Origin: DATEDA01 sp050741515
Lineage (GTDB): Bacteria > Pseudomonadota > Gammaproteobacteria > Burkholderiales > SG8-39
Length of the DNA: 5,621 nt
Direction of reading: 5' to 3'
Assembly: GCA_050741515.1 (NCBI GenBank)
Contig: JBOIFD010000282.1
Span: 1-5,621, forward strand
How positions within the stretch are numbered: position 1 is the first letter of the stretch; every line of letters starts with the position of its first letter. Positions 1-5,621 of the stretch are shown one piece after another. Position numbers and translations under genes: made by a program. The notes beneath the pieces were generated by a model that was given only the letters and a program-made list of their open reading frames with translations, had not been told where the DNA came from and did not search any database.

Positions 1-430
1 GCCCGCGCCGGCCCCGGCGGCGCCGGCCCCGATGCCCGTCAAGCCGGCCGCCAAGCCGGCGCCCAAGCCGGTCACCGAAAAGGTGACGTTCGCCGCGGAC
101 GTGTTCTTCGACTTCGACAAGGCGGTGCTGAAGCCCGAAGGCAAGGCGGCGCTCGACGGGCTCGTGAGCAAGCTGGGCGGGACCACGCTCGAGGTGATCA
201 TCGCGATCGGCCACACCGACTCGGTCGGCGGCGATGCCTATAACCAGGCGCTGTCGGTCCGTCGCGCCGAGGCGGTGAAGGCGTATCTGGTGAGCAAGGG
301 CATCGAGCCCAACCGGATCTACACCGAGGGCAAGGGCAAGACGCAGCCGATCGCGTCCAACTCCACCGACGCCGGCCGGGCGAAGAACCGTCGCACGGAG
401 ATCGAGGTCGTCGGAACGCGGATGAAGTAG
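1..430 (+). CDS. OmpA-family outer-membrane protein, C-terminal part (5' end outside window)
   Basis: The frame is open to the left edge, so the N-terminal part (expected signal peptide and beta-barrel) is missing. Before the ATG at 32 the same frame reads a Pro/Ala-rich hinge that continues past it (PVKPAAKPAPKPV), so that ATG is almost certainly internal. Next comes a complete OmpA-like peptidoglycan-binding domain: FFDFDK strand (about nt 104-121), GHTDSVGGDAYNQALSVRRA (about 209-268) and a terminal AKNRRTEIEV. The Asp of HTD (218-220) and the second Arg of VRRA (263-265) are 15 residues apart. This is the spacing of the Asp/Arg pair that binds diaminopimelate in E. coli and Acinetobacter OmpA, so binding should be intact. 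The role inferred from the family is anchoring the outer membrane to the cell wall. An intrinsic terminator follows. The domain call is very secure; that the missing part is a barrel is inference, since other OmpA_C proteins exist. Confidence 0.93.
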   Translation, partial: PAPAPAAPAPMPVKPAAKPAPKPVTEKVTFAADVFFDFDKAVLKPEGKAALDGLVSKLGGTTLEVIIAIGHTDSVGGDAYNQALSVRRAEAVKAYLVSKGIEPNRIYTEGKGKTQPIASNSTDAGRAKNRRTEIEVVGTRMK

Positions 431-440
431 CGCGAGTCTG

Positions 441-461
441 CGAGGGGGCGATGCCCCCTCG
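441..461 (+). other. Perfect 9-bp hairpin just after the OmpA-family stop
   Basis: CGAGGGGGC and GCCCCCTCG are perfect reverse complements separated by the triloop GAT, starting ten bases after the TAG. No T tract follows, so by itself it is not a standard intrinsic terminator. It more likely stabilises the 3' end of the highly expressed OmpA-type mRNA, or works with the terminator 14 bases downstream. The structure is read directly; its role is inferred. Confidence 0.6.
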
Positions 462-474
462 CGTTCACCCGGAG

Positions 475-497
475 AGCCCTGCCGCGGCAGGGCTTTT
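475..497 (+). terminator. Intrinsic (rho-independent) terminator of the OmpA-family gene
   Basis: AGCCCTGC pairs perfectly with GCAGGGCT around a CGCG loop, followed immediately by TTTT (494-497). The strong GC stem plus T run, 45 bases past the stop, is a textbook terminator. It separates the OmpA-type gene from the AsmA-family gene downstream. The rest of the gap (498-615) shows no coding sequence and no clear RNA gene. Confidence 0.85.
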
Positions 498-579
498 CCG
501 TTGGGCGCGGAGCGCGCGAGCCGCCATCGGGGCGATCGCGAAAGTCGGCCGCTCCGGGAGCGCGATCCGCCGCTTGCAG

Positions 580-585
580 TAGAAT
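580..585 (+). promoter_or_regulatory. Possible -10 element for the AsmA-family gene
   Basis: TAGAAT matches five of six positions of the sigma70 -10 consensus and lies 30 bases before the TTG start, in otherwise very GC-rich sequence. No recognisable -35 hexamer sits 16-18 bases upstream (the region reads GGGAGCGC). A start site near 592 would leave a leader of only about 24 bases. This is weak evidence, but a promoter is needed here because the upstream gene is terminated. Confidence 0.3.
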
Positions 586-615
586 CGGGCCGCCGCCGGT
601 CCGCGATCGCGCCAT

Positions 616-3600
616 TTGACGTTCCGCCGTTCCGCAAGAATCCTTAGCGCGCTGATCGCGCTCGCAGTCCTCGCCCTGGCGGCGCTCGCGTTCGTCGGTG
701 TCGGCGTTGATGCGCAGCGCTGGCGCGAGCCGATGGCGGCTGCGCTTTCGCGTGCGCTCGGGCGCGACGTGCGGCTCCACGGCCCCGCGCGGCTGACCGT
801 GTCGCTCCATTCCGACCTTGTGCTCGGCGACATCCGTATCGCGAACCCGCCGGCATTCGACGCACCCGACTTCGCCCGTATCGGCGAGCTCCGCCTGGCA
901 ATCGATCTCCTGCCGCTGCTGCGCGGCGAGATCCGCGTGCGCGAGCTGCGCGGCCGCGACGTGATCGTGCGGCTCGTGCGCGCGACCGACGGGCGCGGCA
1001 ACTGGATGTTCGACGCCGGCGCGAGGAACGCGCCGGCGTCGGACGAGCCGGTCGAGCGCCCGCGGCTGGACGTTCACCGCGTCGCACTCGAGAACGTGCG
1101 CATCGAGTACGTCGGCGCGGGCGCCACCCGGCGCTTCGATCTCACCGAGATCACCGGCGATGCTGGCACTGGGCAGTCCGTCGGGCTTTCGCTGCGCGGG
1201 ACGGTCGCGAAGCAGTTCGCGTACACGGTCGATGCCACGAGCGCGCCGCTGTCCGGGCTGGGCGCAGCGCAACCCTGGCCGTTCGAGTTCCAGCTCTTCT
1301 TCCTCGGTACGGTGCTGAACGGTAGCGGGACGATCGGCGGTTCGCGCGAACACCCCACCGTGCGGCTTGCCGTCGGCGCCGGCACGCAGGACATCCGGGA
1401 GATCGGGAACCTGCTGGACATCAAGGTTCCGCCCGTTGGTGCAGCGGCGATCGCGGCGGAGCTCGACGTGGCGCCCGGCGGCACCGCGCTCCGGTCGATC
1501 AACGCTGTGATCGGAGCAACCGCCGTTTCGGGCGATCTCGCGCTTGATGCGAGCGGCACACGCCCGAAGCTCACCGGCCGGCTGGCGCTCCACGAGTTCG
1601 GCTCGCGACCTGTTGTCCCCGACGCGAAGGCTGCGGAGGTGGCGACGCTGGCCGCGGCTTACCGCGAACTCGAGAGCACCGACTTCGATCTGAAGCGGCT
1701 CGCATCACTGGACGCCGACGTCCAGCTGGGCGTCGCGCATTGGGCCGGCCTGCCGGCCGACGTACGCGACGTCAGCGCGAACCTCCGCATCGATGCCGGC
1801 AAGCTCACTGCGCCGCTGCAGGCGATGATCGGCGCGGCACGCTTCGAAGGCGGCGTTTCCGCCGACGGCACCGCAACGCCGCCGCGCCTTCGCGTGCATC
1901 TCGCCGCGCGCGCGGCGCCACTCGGCGGCCTCGCCGAGCTGGTGTTCGACGCACCTTACGTGGCGGGGAGCGCGCGCCGGTTCGAAGTGACGCTCGACGC
2001 CCGCGGGAGGAGCGCGGACGAGCTTGCGCGGAGCCTGGACGGGCGCATCAGGGTGCAAGGCGCGCAGCTCACGTACGGCAATTTCGCGGGCGGCAAGCCG
2101 GTGGCGATGCGCCTCGATGCGGCCGAAGTGAGCCAGCTGCGCGGCGGGACGATCCTCGGAACGCTGCGCGGCGCCTTGCGCGGCAAGCCGTTCGACGGGA
2201 CGTTCCGGGCCGGCACGGTCGCCCAGATCCTGCGCGAACGGCGCACGGCCTTCGACTTCGATGGCACGAGCGGAGGCGTGCGCGCACGCCTCTCGGGCAC
2301 GCTCGTCGAGCCCACTGATGCCCAGGGTCCCGAGATCGCATTCGAGGTCACCGCGCCGCGCGCCCGGGAGCTCACGCCCTGGCTGGGTTTCTCGTCGGCG
2401 AGCGACGCGCGCGTCGCGCTCAAGGGGACGGTGCAGGTGCGGCAGCATCAAGCCTCGCTCAGCGGGGGCTCACTCCTCTTCGGCCGCACCTCGATCGCCG
2501 GCGACGTGGCGTGGCAGGCGGCCGGAGGGAAGCCGCTGGTCACGGCGAACCTCGTCGCCGAATTGCTCGCCCCCGCCGAGCTGAGGGCGCTGACGGTCTC
2601 CACGCCCGGGCGCACCACCGTCTTCGAGATCCCGATCCTGCCCGAGTCGCTGAACTTCGCCGACTCGGACCTCGAGGTGCGCGTGAAGCGTGTCGACGGC
2701 CTGCCGCTCGAGATCGCGGACGTCGTCTTCCAGGGGCGCATGCGGGGCGGCGCGATCACGCCCTCGCCGTTCTCGCTCCGCGTGGAGCGCAATGCCCTCG
2801 CCGGCGCGGTCGCGCTGGACGCGCGCGGCGCTACGCCCACCGCCTCCCTCTGGCTTGCCGGCGACGATTTCGACGTCGGCGCGCTGCTGCGGCGGCTGCG
2901 CGTCGCGCGGGACATCGATTCCCGCATCGGCACGGTGCGCCTGTACGCCGATATCCGCGAGCGCCGGCTCGGCGACGTCCTGGAGCAATCGTCGTTCGTC
3001 GCCAGTATCGAGTCGGGGACGCTCGACTTTCGCGACGCCAACACCCGGGCGGCGCTCCGCATCGCGGTCGATGCGGGCGAGGTACGTGCCGATCCCGGTG
3101 GGCCGGTGACCGCCTCCATGACCGGCACGGCCGGCACCACGCCGGTCGCGCTCAAAGCGCAGGCGGGACGCCTGCGCGAGCTCGTCGAACCGGCGGAGCG
3201 CCTGCCCTTCACCCTCACCGCGGAGACGCCCGCCGCGAAGCTCGCGATCAGCGGCGCCGCCGCGCCGCAGCGCGATCCCGACGTCGCGCTGTCGCTCGCT
3301 CTGACCGGCGAGCGCTTGAGCGGACTCGACGCCATCCTCGAGACGTCGCTGCCGCCGTGGGGGCCGTACGCGCTGACTGCGCGATTGCGCCTTGCGGCGC
3401 GCGGCTACGAGGTCGATGGGATGCGGCTCGCGCTCGGCGACAGCGTCCTCGAGGGAAAGGGCTCGCTCGACACCGCTCGCGCGCCGCCGAAGCTCGACGT
3501 CGCGTTCGCCGCCGAGCGCATCCAGCTCGACGACTTTCCGTTCGGAGACTGGTCGCCGTTCGGGAGACGCGTCGGCCCGGGCACCCCGCTGACCGTGGGG

Positions 3601-4473
3601 ACTGCTCGCGAGGCCGTAGCCGGCGGCGCGCGAGGCATCCATGCGTTGCTCAGCCGCGAGCTGCTGGGGCGGCTCGACGCCGACCTCGACGTGGCGGTGA
3701 AGCAGGTCGTCTCGGGCAAGGACGAGCTCGGGCGCGGCCGGCTCGCGGTCACCGTCGCCGACGGGCACGCGACGATCGCCCCGCTGGCGGTCGAGAGCGG
3801 TGCCGGCGCCGCGCAGCTCGCGCTCTTCTACAAGCCGCGCGCGCACGACGTGCTCGTCGACGCGCACGCCAGGGTCGATCGACTCGAGTACGGCGCCCTT
3901 GCGCGCCGCCTGCGTCCCGGCAGCGATCTCGCCGGCACCTTCAGCCTCGATCTCCGTCTCACCGCCACCGCGCCGCAGCTCGCCGCTGCGCTGGCGACCG
4001 GTTCGGGACGCTTCGACTTCGCGGTATGGCCGCGACACCTGAGCGGCGGCCTGTTCGACCTGTGGACGGCGAACCTGCTGTTGCGGTTGCTGCCGTTCGT
4101 CGACCAGAGCGCGTCGCCGGTGAACTGCGTGGTGGGGCAGTTCGATCTCGAGGACGGCACGCTCCGGTCGGTGCGCCTGGCGATCGACACGGTCAACTCG
4201 CGCACCGAGGGCGGCGGCCGGGCCGATTTCGGGAGCGGCGAGGTCCACCTGCGGCTCGTGCCGCGCCCCAAGGTCGCGCAGTTCTTCAGCTTCGCGACGC
4301 CGATCGAGGTCAGCGGGACGCTCGAGGATTACCGCATCCGGATGCTCCCGACCGATACGGTCGGCACTGCGATGCGATGGGCGAGCTCGCCGGCGCTGGT
4401 GCCGCTCCAGCGGTTCGTCCGCGATCGCGTTCCGGGAGACGGGCGCGACGTCTGCGGGAACCCCGAGCCGTAG
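616..4473 (+). CDS. AsmA-family protein, long inner-membrane-anchored periplasmic protein
   Basis: The product is 1285 residues. Residues 1-7 are basic (RRSAR), 9-31 form one hydrophobic helix, and the rest is predicted periplasmic. Residues about 45-130 are the typical AsmA N-terminal pattern: ALGRDVRLHGPARL, DIRIANPP, IGELRLAIDLLPLLRGEIRV, RGRDVIVRL. The body consists of repeated short beta-strand units. The C-terminal AsmA segment begins about residue 1129 (GSGRFDF) and includes PVNCVVGQFDLEDG and VSGTLEDYRIRMLPT. The only two cysteines are C1171 and C1280, both in this segment. E. coli AsmA is about 617 residues, whereas YhdP and TamB are about 1260, so this is a large member. Family members are thought to be bridge-like lipid-transfer proteins moving phospholipid toward the outer membrane; that role is inferred here. 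The TTG start has no visible Shine-Dalgarno. It is chosen because an in-frame TAG lies at 580-582 and the next ATG (residue 40) would delete the anchor. The family is secure; the start and exact function are less so. Confidence 0.93.
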   Translation: MTFRRSARILSALIALAVLALAALAFVGVGVDAQRWREPMAAALSRALGRDVRLHGPARLTVSLHSDLVLGDIRIANPPAFDAPDFARIGELRLAIDLLPLLRGEIRVRELRGRDVIVRLVRATDGRGNWMFDAGARNAPASDEPVERPRLDVHRVALENVRIEYVGAGATRRFDLTEITGDAGTGQSVGLSLRGTVAKQFAYTVDATSAPLSGLGAAQPWPFEFQLFFLGTVLNGSGTIGGSREHPTVRLAVGAGTQDIREIGNLLDIKVPPVGAAAIAAELDVAPGGTALRSINAVIGATAVSGDLALDASGTRPKLTGRLALHEFGSRPVVPDAKAAEVATLAAAYRELESTDFDLKRLASLDADVQLGVAHWAGLPADVRDVSANLRIDAGKLTAPLQAMIGAARFEGGVSADGTATPPRLRVHLAARAAPLGGLAELVFDAPYVAGSARRFEVTLDARGRSADELARSLDGRIRVQGAQLTYGNFAGGKPVAMRLDAAEVSQLRGGTILGTLRGALRGKPFDGTFRAGTVAQILRERRTAFDFDGTSGGVRARLSGTLVEPTDAQGPEIAFEVTAPRARELTPWLGFSSASDARVALKGTVQVRQHQASLSGGSLLFGRTSIAGDVAWQAAGGKPLVTANLVAELLAPAELRALTVSTPGRTTVFEIPILPESLNFADSDLEVRVKRVDGLPLEIADVVFQGRMRGGAITPSPFSLRVERNALAGAVALDARGATPTASLWLAGDDFDVGALLRRLRVARDIDSRIGTVRLYADIRERRLGDVLEQSSFVASIESGTLDFRDANTRAALRIAVDAGEVRADPGGPVTASMTGTAGTTPVALKAQAGRLRELVEPAERLPFTLTAETPAAKLAISGAAAPQRDPDVALSLALTGERLSGLDAILETSLPPWGPYALTARLRLAARGYEVDGMRLALGDSVLEGKGSLDTARAPPKLDVAFAAERIQLDDFPFGDWSPFGRRVGPGTPLTVGTAREAVAGGARGIHALLSRELLGRLDADLDVAVKQVVSGKDELGRGRLAVTVADGHATIAPLAVESGAGAAQLALFYKPRAHDVLVDAHARVDRLEYGALARRLRPGSDLAGTFSLDLRLTATAPQLAAALATGSGRFDFAVWPRHLSGGLFDLWTANLLLRLLPFVDQSASPVNCVVGQFDLEDGTLRSVRLAIDTVNSRTEGGGRADFGSGEVHLRLVPRPKVAQFFSFATPIEVSGTLEDYRIRMLPTDTVGTAMRWASSPALVPLQRFVRDRVPGDGRDVCGNPEP

Positions 4474-4614
4474 GCCGGCAGCGTCCTCGGCGTTCGTCGG
4501 CTGGGGGCGATCGGCACGCTCGTGATGATGCGGCTGACAGCCTTTATCTTGCTCTGCATCGGCATCGAGATCATGTGGGCGGGCTGGAGCGAGCTCAACG
4601 CCGCGAAGCCCTGA
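4474..4614 (+). pseudogene. Remnant of a MarC-family (UPF0056) membrane protein, C-terminal end only
   Basis: Directly after the AsmA-family TAG, and in the same frame, 46 codons run to a TGA at 4612-4614. They include VLGVRRLGAIGTLVMMRL followed by a hydrophobic helix, TAFILLCIGIEIMWAGW, and a short polar tail. The pattern of a glycine-containing loop, an Arg before the last transmembrane helix and an xILLCIGIxIxWxG helix resembles the C-terminal end of MarC-family inner-membrane proteins, which are normally about 200 residues. Everything upstream of this tail is absent, so it looks like a deletion remnant. A GTG-ATG-ATG run at 4522-4530 could start a 30-residue single-helix peptide, but I see no convincing ribosome site. 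The reading frame and hydrophobicity are seen directly. The MarC assignment is from memory of the family and is moderately certain. The alternative is an unrelated small membrane protein. Confidence 0.55.
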
Positions 4615-4616
4615 CG

Positions 4617-4645
4617 TTGACCACGGGATCCTGCTTCTATATCTT
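4617..4645 (+). promoter_or_regulatory. Sigma70-type promoter of the SlyB-like gene
   Basis: TTGACC (4617-4622, five of six to consensus) is separated by exactly 17 bases from TATCTT (4640-4645, four of six with the key TA..T positions kept). The -10 area is a local AT-rich patch in GC-rich DNA. The predicted start is near 4652, giving a leader of about 30 bases. The -35 begins three bases after the MarC-remnant stop, and no gene overlaps the promoter. An overlapping TATATC (4638-4643) would leave only a 15-base spacer and is less likely. Confidence 0.7.
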
Positions 4646-4652
4646 TGATCAA

Positions 4653-4667
4653 GGCACGCAACGTGCC
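4653..4667. repeat. 15-bp palindrome in the leader of the SlyB-like gene
   Basis: GGCACG and CGTGCC are perfect inverted repeats around CAA, beginning at about the predicted transcription start and ending three bases before the ribosome site. It could be an operator half-site pair or a 5' stem that protects the mRNA. A second small palindrome, TTGATCAA (4645-4652), abuts it on the left. The symmetry is read directly; I recognise no specific regulator for it. Confidence 0.5.
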
Positions 4668-4670
4668 GAT

Positions 4671-4674
4671 GGAG
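4671..4674 (+). promoter_or_regulatory. Ribosome binding site fixing the SlyB-like start at 4683
   Basis: GGAG lies eight bases before the ATG at 4683. It matters because this reading frame stays open for about 2 kb upstream through the AsmA-family gene, so frame alone does not define the start. The site, the signal peptide it begins and the promoter upstream all agree. The nearby ATG at 4669 opens only a six-codon frame. Confidence 0.8.
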
Positions 4675-4682
4675 AACCTGAA

Positions 4683-5273
4683 ATGCTGAACGGCAACCGC
4701 TGGACAAGACTCTTCATCGCGATCGCGCTCGCTGCGCTGTGCGGCGCGGCATGGGCGCAGACGAGCGTCAACTACGGCCGAATCACGGCGGTGAACCTGA
4801 TCACCGAGCAGAACCGAGCGGCACAGACCGGTGGTGCGATCCTCGGCGGGGCGCTCGGTGCCGCCTCGGCGAGGAACCGGTCGGGCGGCACCGCCGCGCT
4901 GCGCGCCGGGGGCGGCGTGCTGGCGGGGCAGCAGCTCGGGCGCATTGCCACCCAGCGGCAGACGTTCGAGTACACCATCCTGATCGACGGCACCTCGACG
5001 GTCACGATGACCACCGACGAGGCGGGGTTGCGCGTGGGCGACTGCGTCGCGGTCGAACGCGGTTCGTTCAACAATCTGCGACTCGTCGACGACTCGCGCT
5101 GCGTGCCGCGGGCATCGTCGGCGGGCAAGCCGGCGACCCCGCCGAAGGCGACGACGGCGGACATCCGCCAGGCGGACGCCTGCGTTCAGGCGAAGGACCG
5201 GCTGCTCGAGGCGGACACCGACGAGGCGTTCGACCGCGCGTATCGTCGGGTGCGGCTGCTCTGCTCCGACTGA
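4683..5273 (+). CDS. Secreted glycine-zipper protein, SlyB-like (17-kDa antigen family)
   Basis: The product is 196 residues. Residues 1-25 are a Sec signal peptide: basic RWTR, hydrophobic LFIAIALAALCGA, then AWA before Gln26. The Cys at 20 is not in a good lipobox, so signal peptidase I cleavage is more likely than lipidation. The mature part begins with VNYGRITAVN (29-38), like the VSYGTIVNV of E. coli SlyB. A Gly/Ala-rich zipper follows (50-88: GGAILGGALGAA, AGGGVLAGQQLG), then a small beta domain (95-135: FEYTILIDG, TMTTDEAGLRVGDCVAV). A Pro/Ala/Lys linker (about 145-158) leads to a C-terminal helix (160-196, RQADACVQAKDRLLEA) that SlyB lacks. Mature cysteines are 121, 140, 167 and 194, suggesting two periplasmic disulfides. 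SlyB-type proteins sit in the outer membrane and respond to envelope stress; that role is inferred by similarity. The gene has its own promoter and a 44-base gap to the next gene, so the two may be co-transcribed. The family call is good; the function is not specific. Confidence 0.85.
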   Translation: MLNGNRWTRLFIAIALAALCGAAWAQTSVNYGRITAVNLITEQNRAAQTGGAILGGALGAASARNRSGGTAALRAGGGVLAGQQLGRIATQRQTFEYTILIDGTSTVTMTTDEAGLRVGDCVAVERGSFNNLRLVDDSRCVPRASSAGKPATPPKATTADIRQADACVQAKDRLLEADTDEAFDRAYRRVRLLCSD

Positions 5274-5317
5274 TCGGCGCGCGATAGGGGTCATCCCCCG
5301 GGAAAGAGCCGGCGCCC

Positions 5318-5621
5318 GTGAAACGGCCACGGCCCGTCATCGCGGCGCTCGCCCTGGCCGTGTCGCTGGCCGGGTGCGGCACGCTCGCCCGCAACCCGGT
5401 GCCGCCCGAGCTGACGGCGTCGGCGACGATCCCGGACATGCCTGAGGTGCGCGCGTGGGCCGGCGCCTTCGGCGCCGGATTCCTGAACGGCTGGACGGCC
5501 ACCGGTCGTCGCCCGCTCTTCAAGGTCGTCACCGGGGTCTCGACCGGCGCGCTGATAGCGCCCTTCGCTCTCGCTGGCTCCCGCTACGACCGGTTCCTCG
5601 AAGAGGCGCATACCGGGATCA
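5318..5621 (+). CDS. Patatin-like phospholipase lipoprotein, N-terminal part, oxyanion segment apparently missing
   Basis: The gene runs off the right edge; 101 codons are visible. The GTG start is supported by GGAAAGAG (5301-5308) nine bases upstream and by the lipoprotein signal it begins: KRPRP, a hydrophobic stretch and the lipobox LAG|C20. A TIPDMPEVRAWA linker follows, then GAFGAGFLNGWTATGRRP and FKVVTGVSTGALIAPFAL, which carries the GxSxG nucleophile elbow (Ser75, TCG at 5540-5542). This is the usual sequence around the catalytic serine of patatin-like lipid acyl hydrolases, anchored in the envelope by their lipid. Family members normally have roughly 30-40 more residues, including a Gly-rich SGGGxx oxyanion loop, between the linker and GAFGAG. 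Here RAWA is joined directly to GAFGAG with the frame kept. The enzyme may therefore be inactive, or the deletion may be an assembly artefact. The catalytic Asp would lie beyond the window. The family call is strong; activity is doubtful. Confidence 0.82.
   Translation, partial: MKRPRPVIAALALAVSLAGCGTLARNPVPPELTASATIPDMPEVRAWAGAFGAGFLNGWTATGRRPLFKVVTGVSTGALIAPFALAGSRYDRFLEEAHTGI
5460..5478. repeat. Perfect 8-bp hairpin inside the patatin-like gene
   Basis: CCGGCGCC and GGCGCCGG are exact reverse complements with only TTC between them. The hairpin encodes residues 48-54 (AGAFGAG) and coincides with the point where the expected oxyanion-loop segment is missing. Part of the symmetry follows from the conserved Gly/Ala codons, so it may be incidental. 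Confidence 0.6.

Noticed and set aside
32..34. ATG at 32 as the start of a short OmpA-like gene
   Set aside because: The same frame reads Pro/Ala hinge sequence before and after it, and there is no ribosome site or signal peptide. It is an internal Met of a truncated gene.
550..562. CGCTCC-G-GGAGCG inverted repeat as a hairpin or operator
   Set aside because: The arms are short, a one-base spacer cannot form that loop, and there is no supporting context beyond the weak -10 nearby.
532..610. Two GCGATCGC octamers (532-539 and 603-610) as a possible paired operator
   Set aside because: An 8-base GC palindrome is expected by chance at this base composition, and the copies are 71 bases apart with no shared flanks.
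319..1593. A 424-codon antisense open frame spanning the OmpA end, the terminator and the start of the AsmA-family gene
   Set aside because: It crosses a strong terminator and two well-supported genes and has low-complexity Arg-rich content, so it is a compositional shadow.
2511..4682. Long + strand open frame that leads without a stop into the SlyB-like gene, suggesting a 920-residue protein
   Set aside because: It lies inside the AsmA-family gene in another frame and is Arg/Ala-rich nonsense. The promoter, ribosome site and signal peptide place the true start at 4683.
2470..4707. A 745-codon antisense open frame opposite the AsmA-family gene
   Set aside because: The Arg/Glu/Ala-rich composition is typical of a shadow in GC-rich DNA, where stops are rare. 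It has no domain, signal or ribosome site, and the + strand protein is clearly real.
5287..5298. GGGG-TCAT-CCCC between the SlyB-like and patatin-like genes as a terminator
   Set aside because: The stem is only four base pairs with no T tract, too weak to call.

Overview
This is a GC-rich chromosomal segment, very probably from a betaproteobacterium (Burkholderiales-like) or a close relative. The organism is inferred from three things: strong G/C preference at third codon positions, an OmpA with a proline/alanine-rich hinge, and a long AsmA-family protein of the kind common in that group. No species can be named from the sequence. All supported genes lie on the + strand, and all encode envelope proteins: outer membrane, periplasm, or anchored inner membrane.

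Layout. Positions 1-430 hold the 3' part of an OmpA-type protein: the end of a Pro/Ala hinge and a complete C-terminal peptidoglycan-binding domain. It is followed by a perfect 9-bp hairpin and then a convincing intrinsic terminator (475-497), so the next gene is a separate unit. A weak TAGAAT -10 element lies at 580-585. Positions 616-4473 encode a 1285-residue AsmA-family protein with an N-terminal membrane anchor and a long periplasmic beta-rich body, starting at TTG. Directly after its stop, 4474-4614 reads as the last ~46 residues of a MarC-family membrane protein with no 5' portion, apparently a gene remnant. A clear sigma70-type promoter (4617-4645) and a 15-bp palindrome (4653-4667) precede a 196-residue secreted glycine-zipper protein related to SlyB (4683-5273). 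After 44 bases comes a lipoprotein of the patatin-like phospholipase family (5318 to the right edge), which continues beyond the window.

How the genes fit together. OmpA tethers outer membrane to peptidoglycan. AsmA-family proteins are associated with phospholipid movement between membranes and with outer-membrane integrity. SlyB-like proteins are envelope-stress proteins of the outer membrane. Patatin-like lipoproteins are lipid acyl hydrolases. A shared envelope or lipid-homeostasis theme is a reasonable inference, but only the last two genes look likely to be co-transcribed.

I see no wholly new system. The points most worth a second look are the patatin-like gene, which appears to lack its oxyanion-hole segment in frame at a perfect hairpin; the MarC remnant behind AsmA; and the promoter/palindrome arrangement of the SlyB-like gene.
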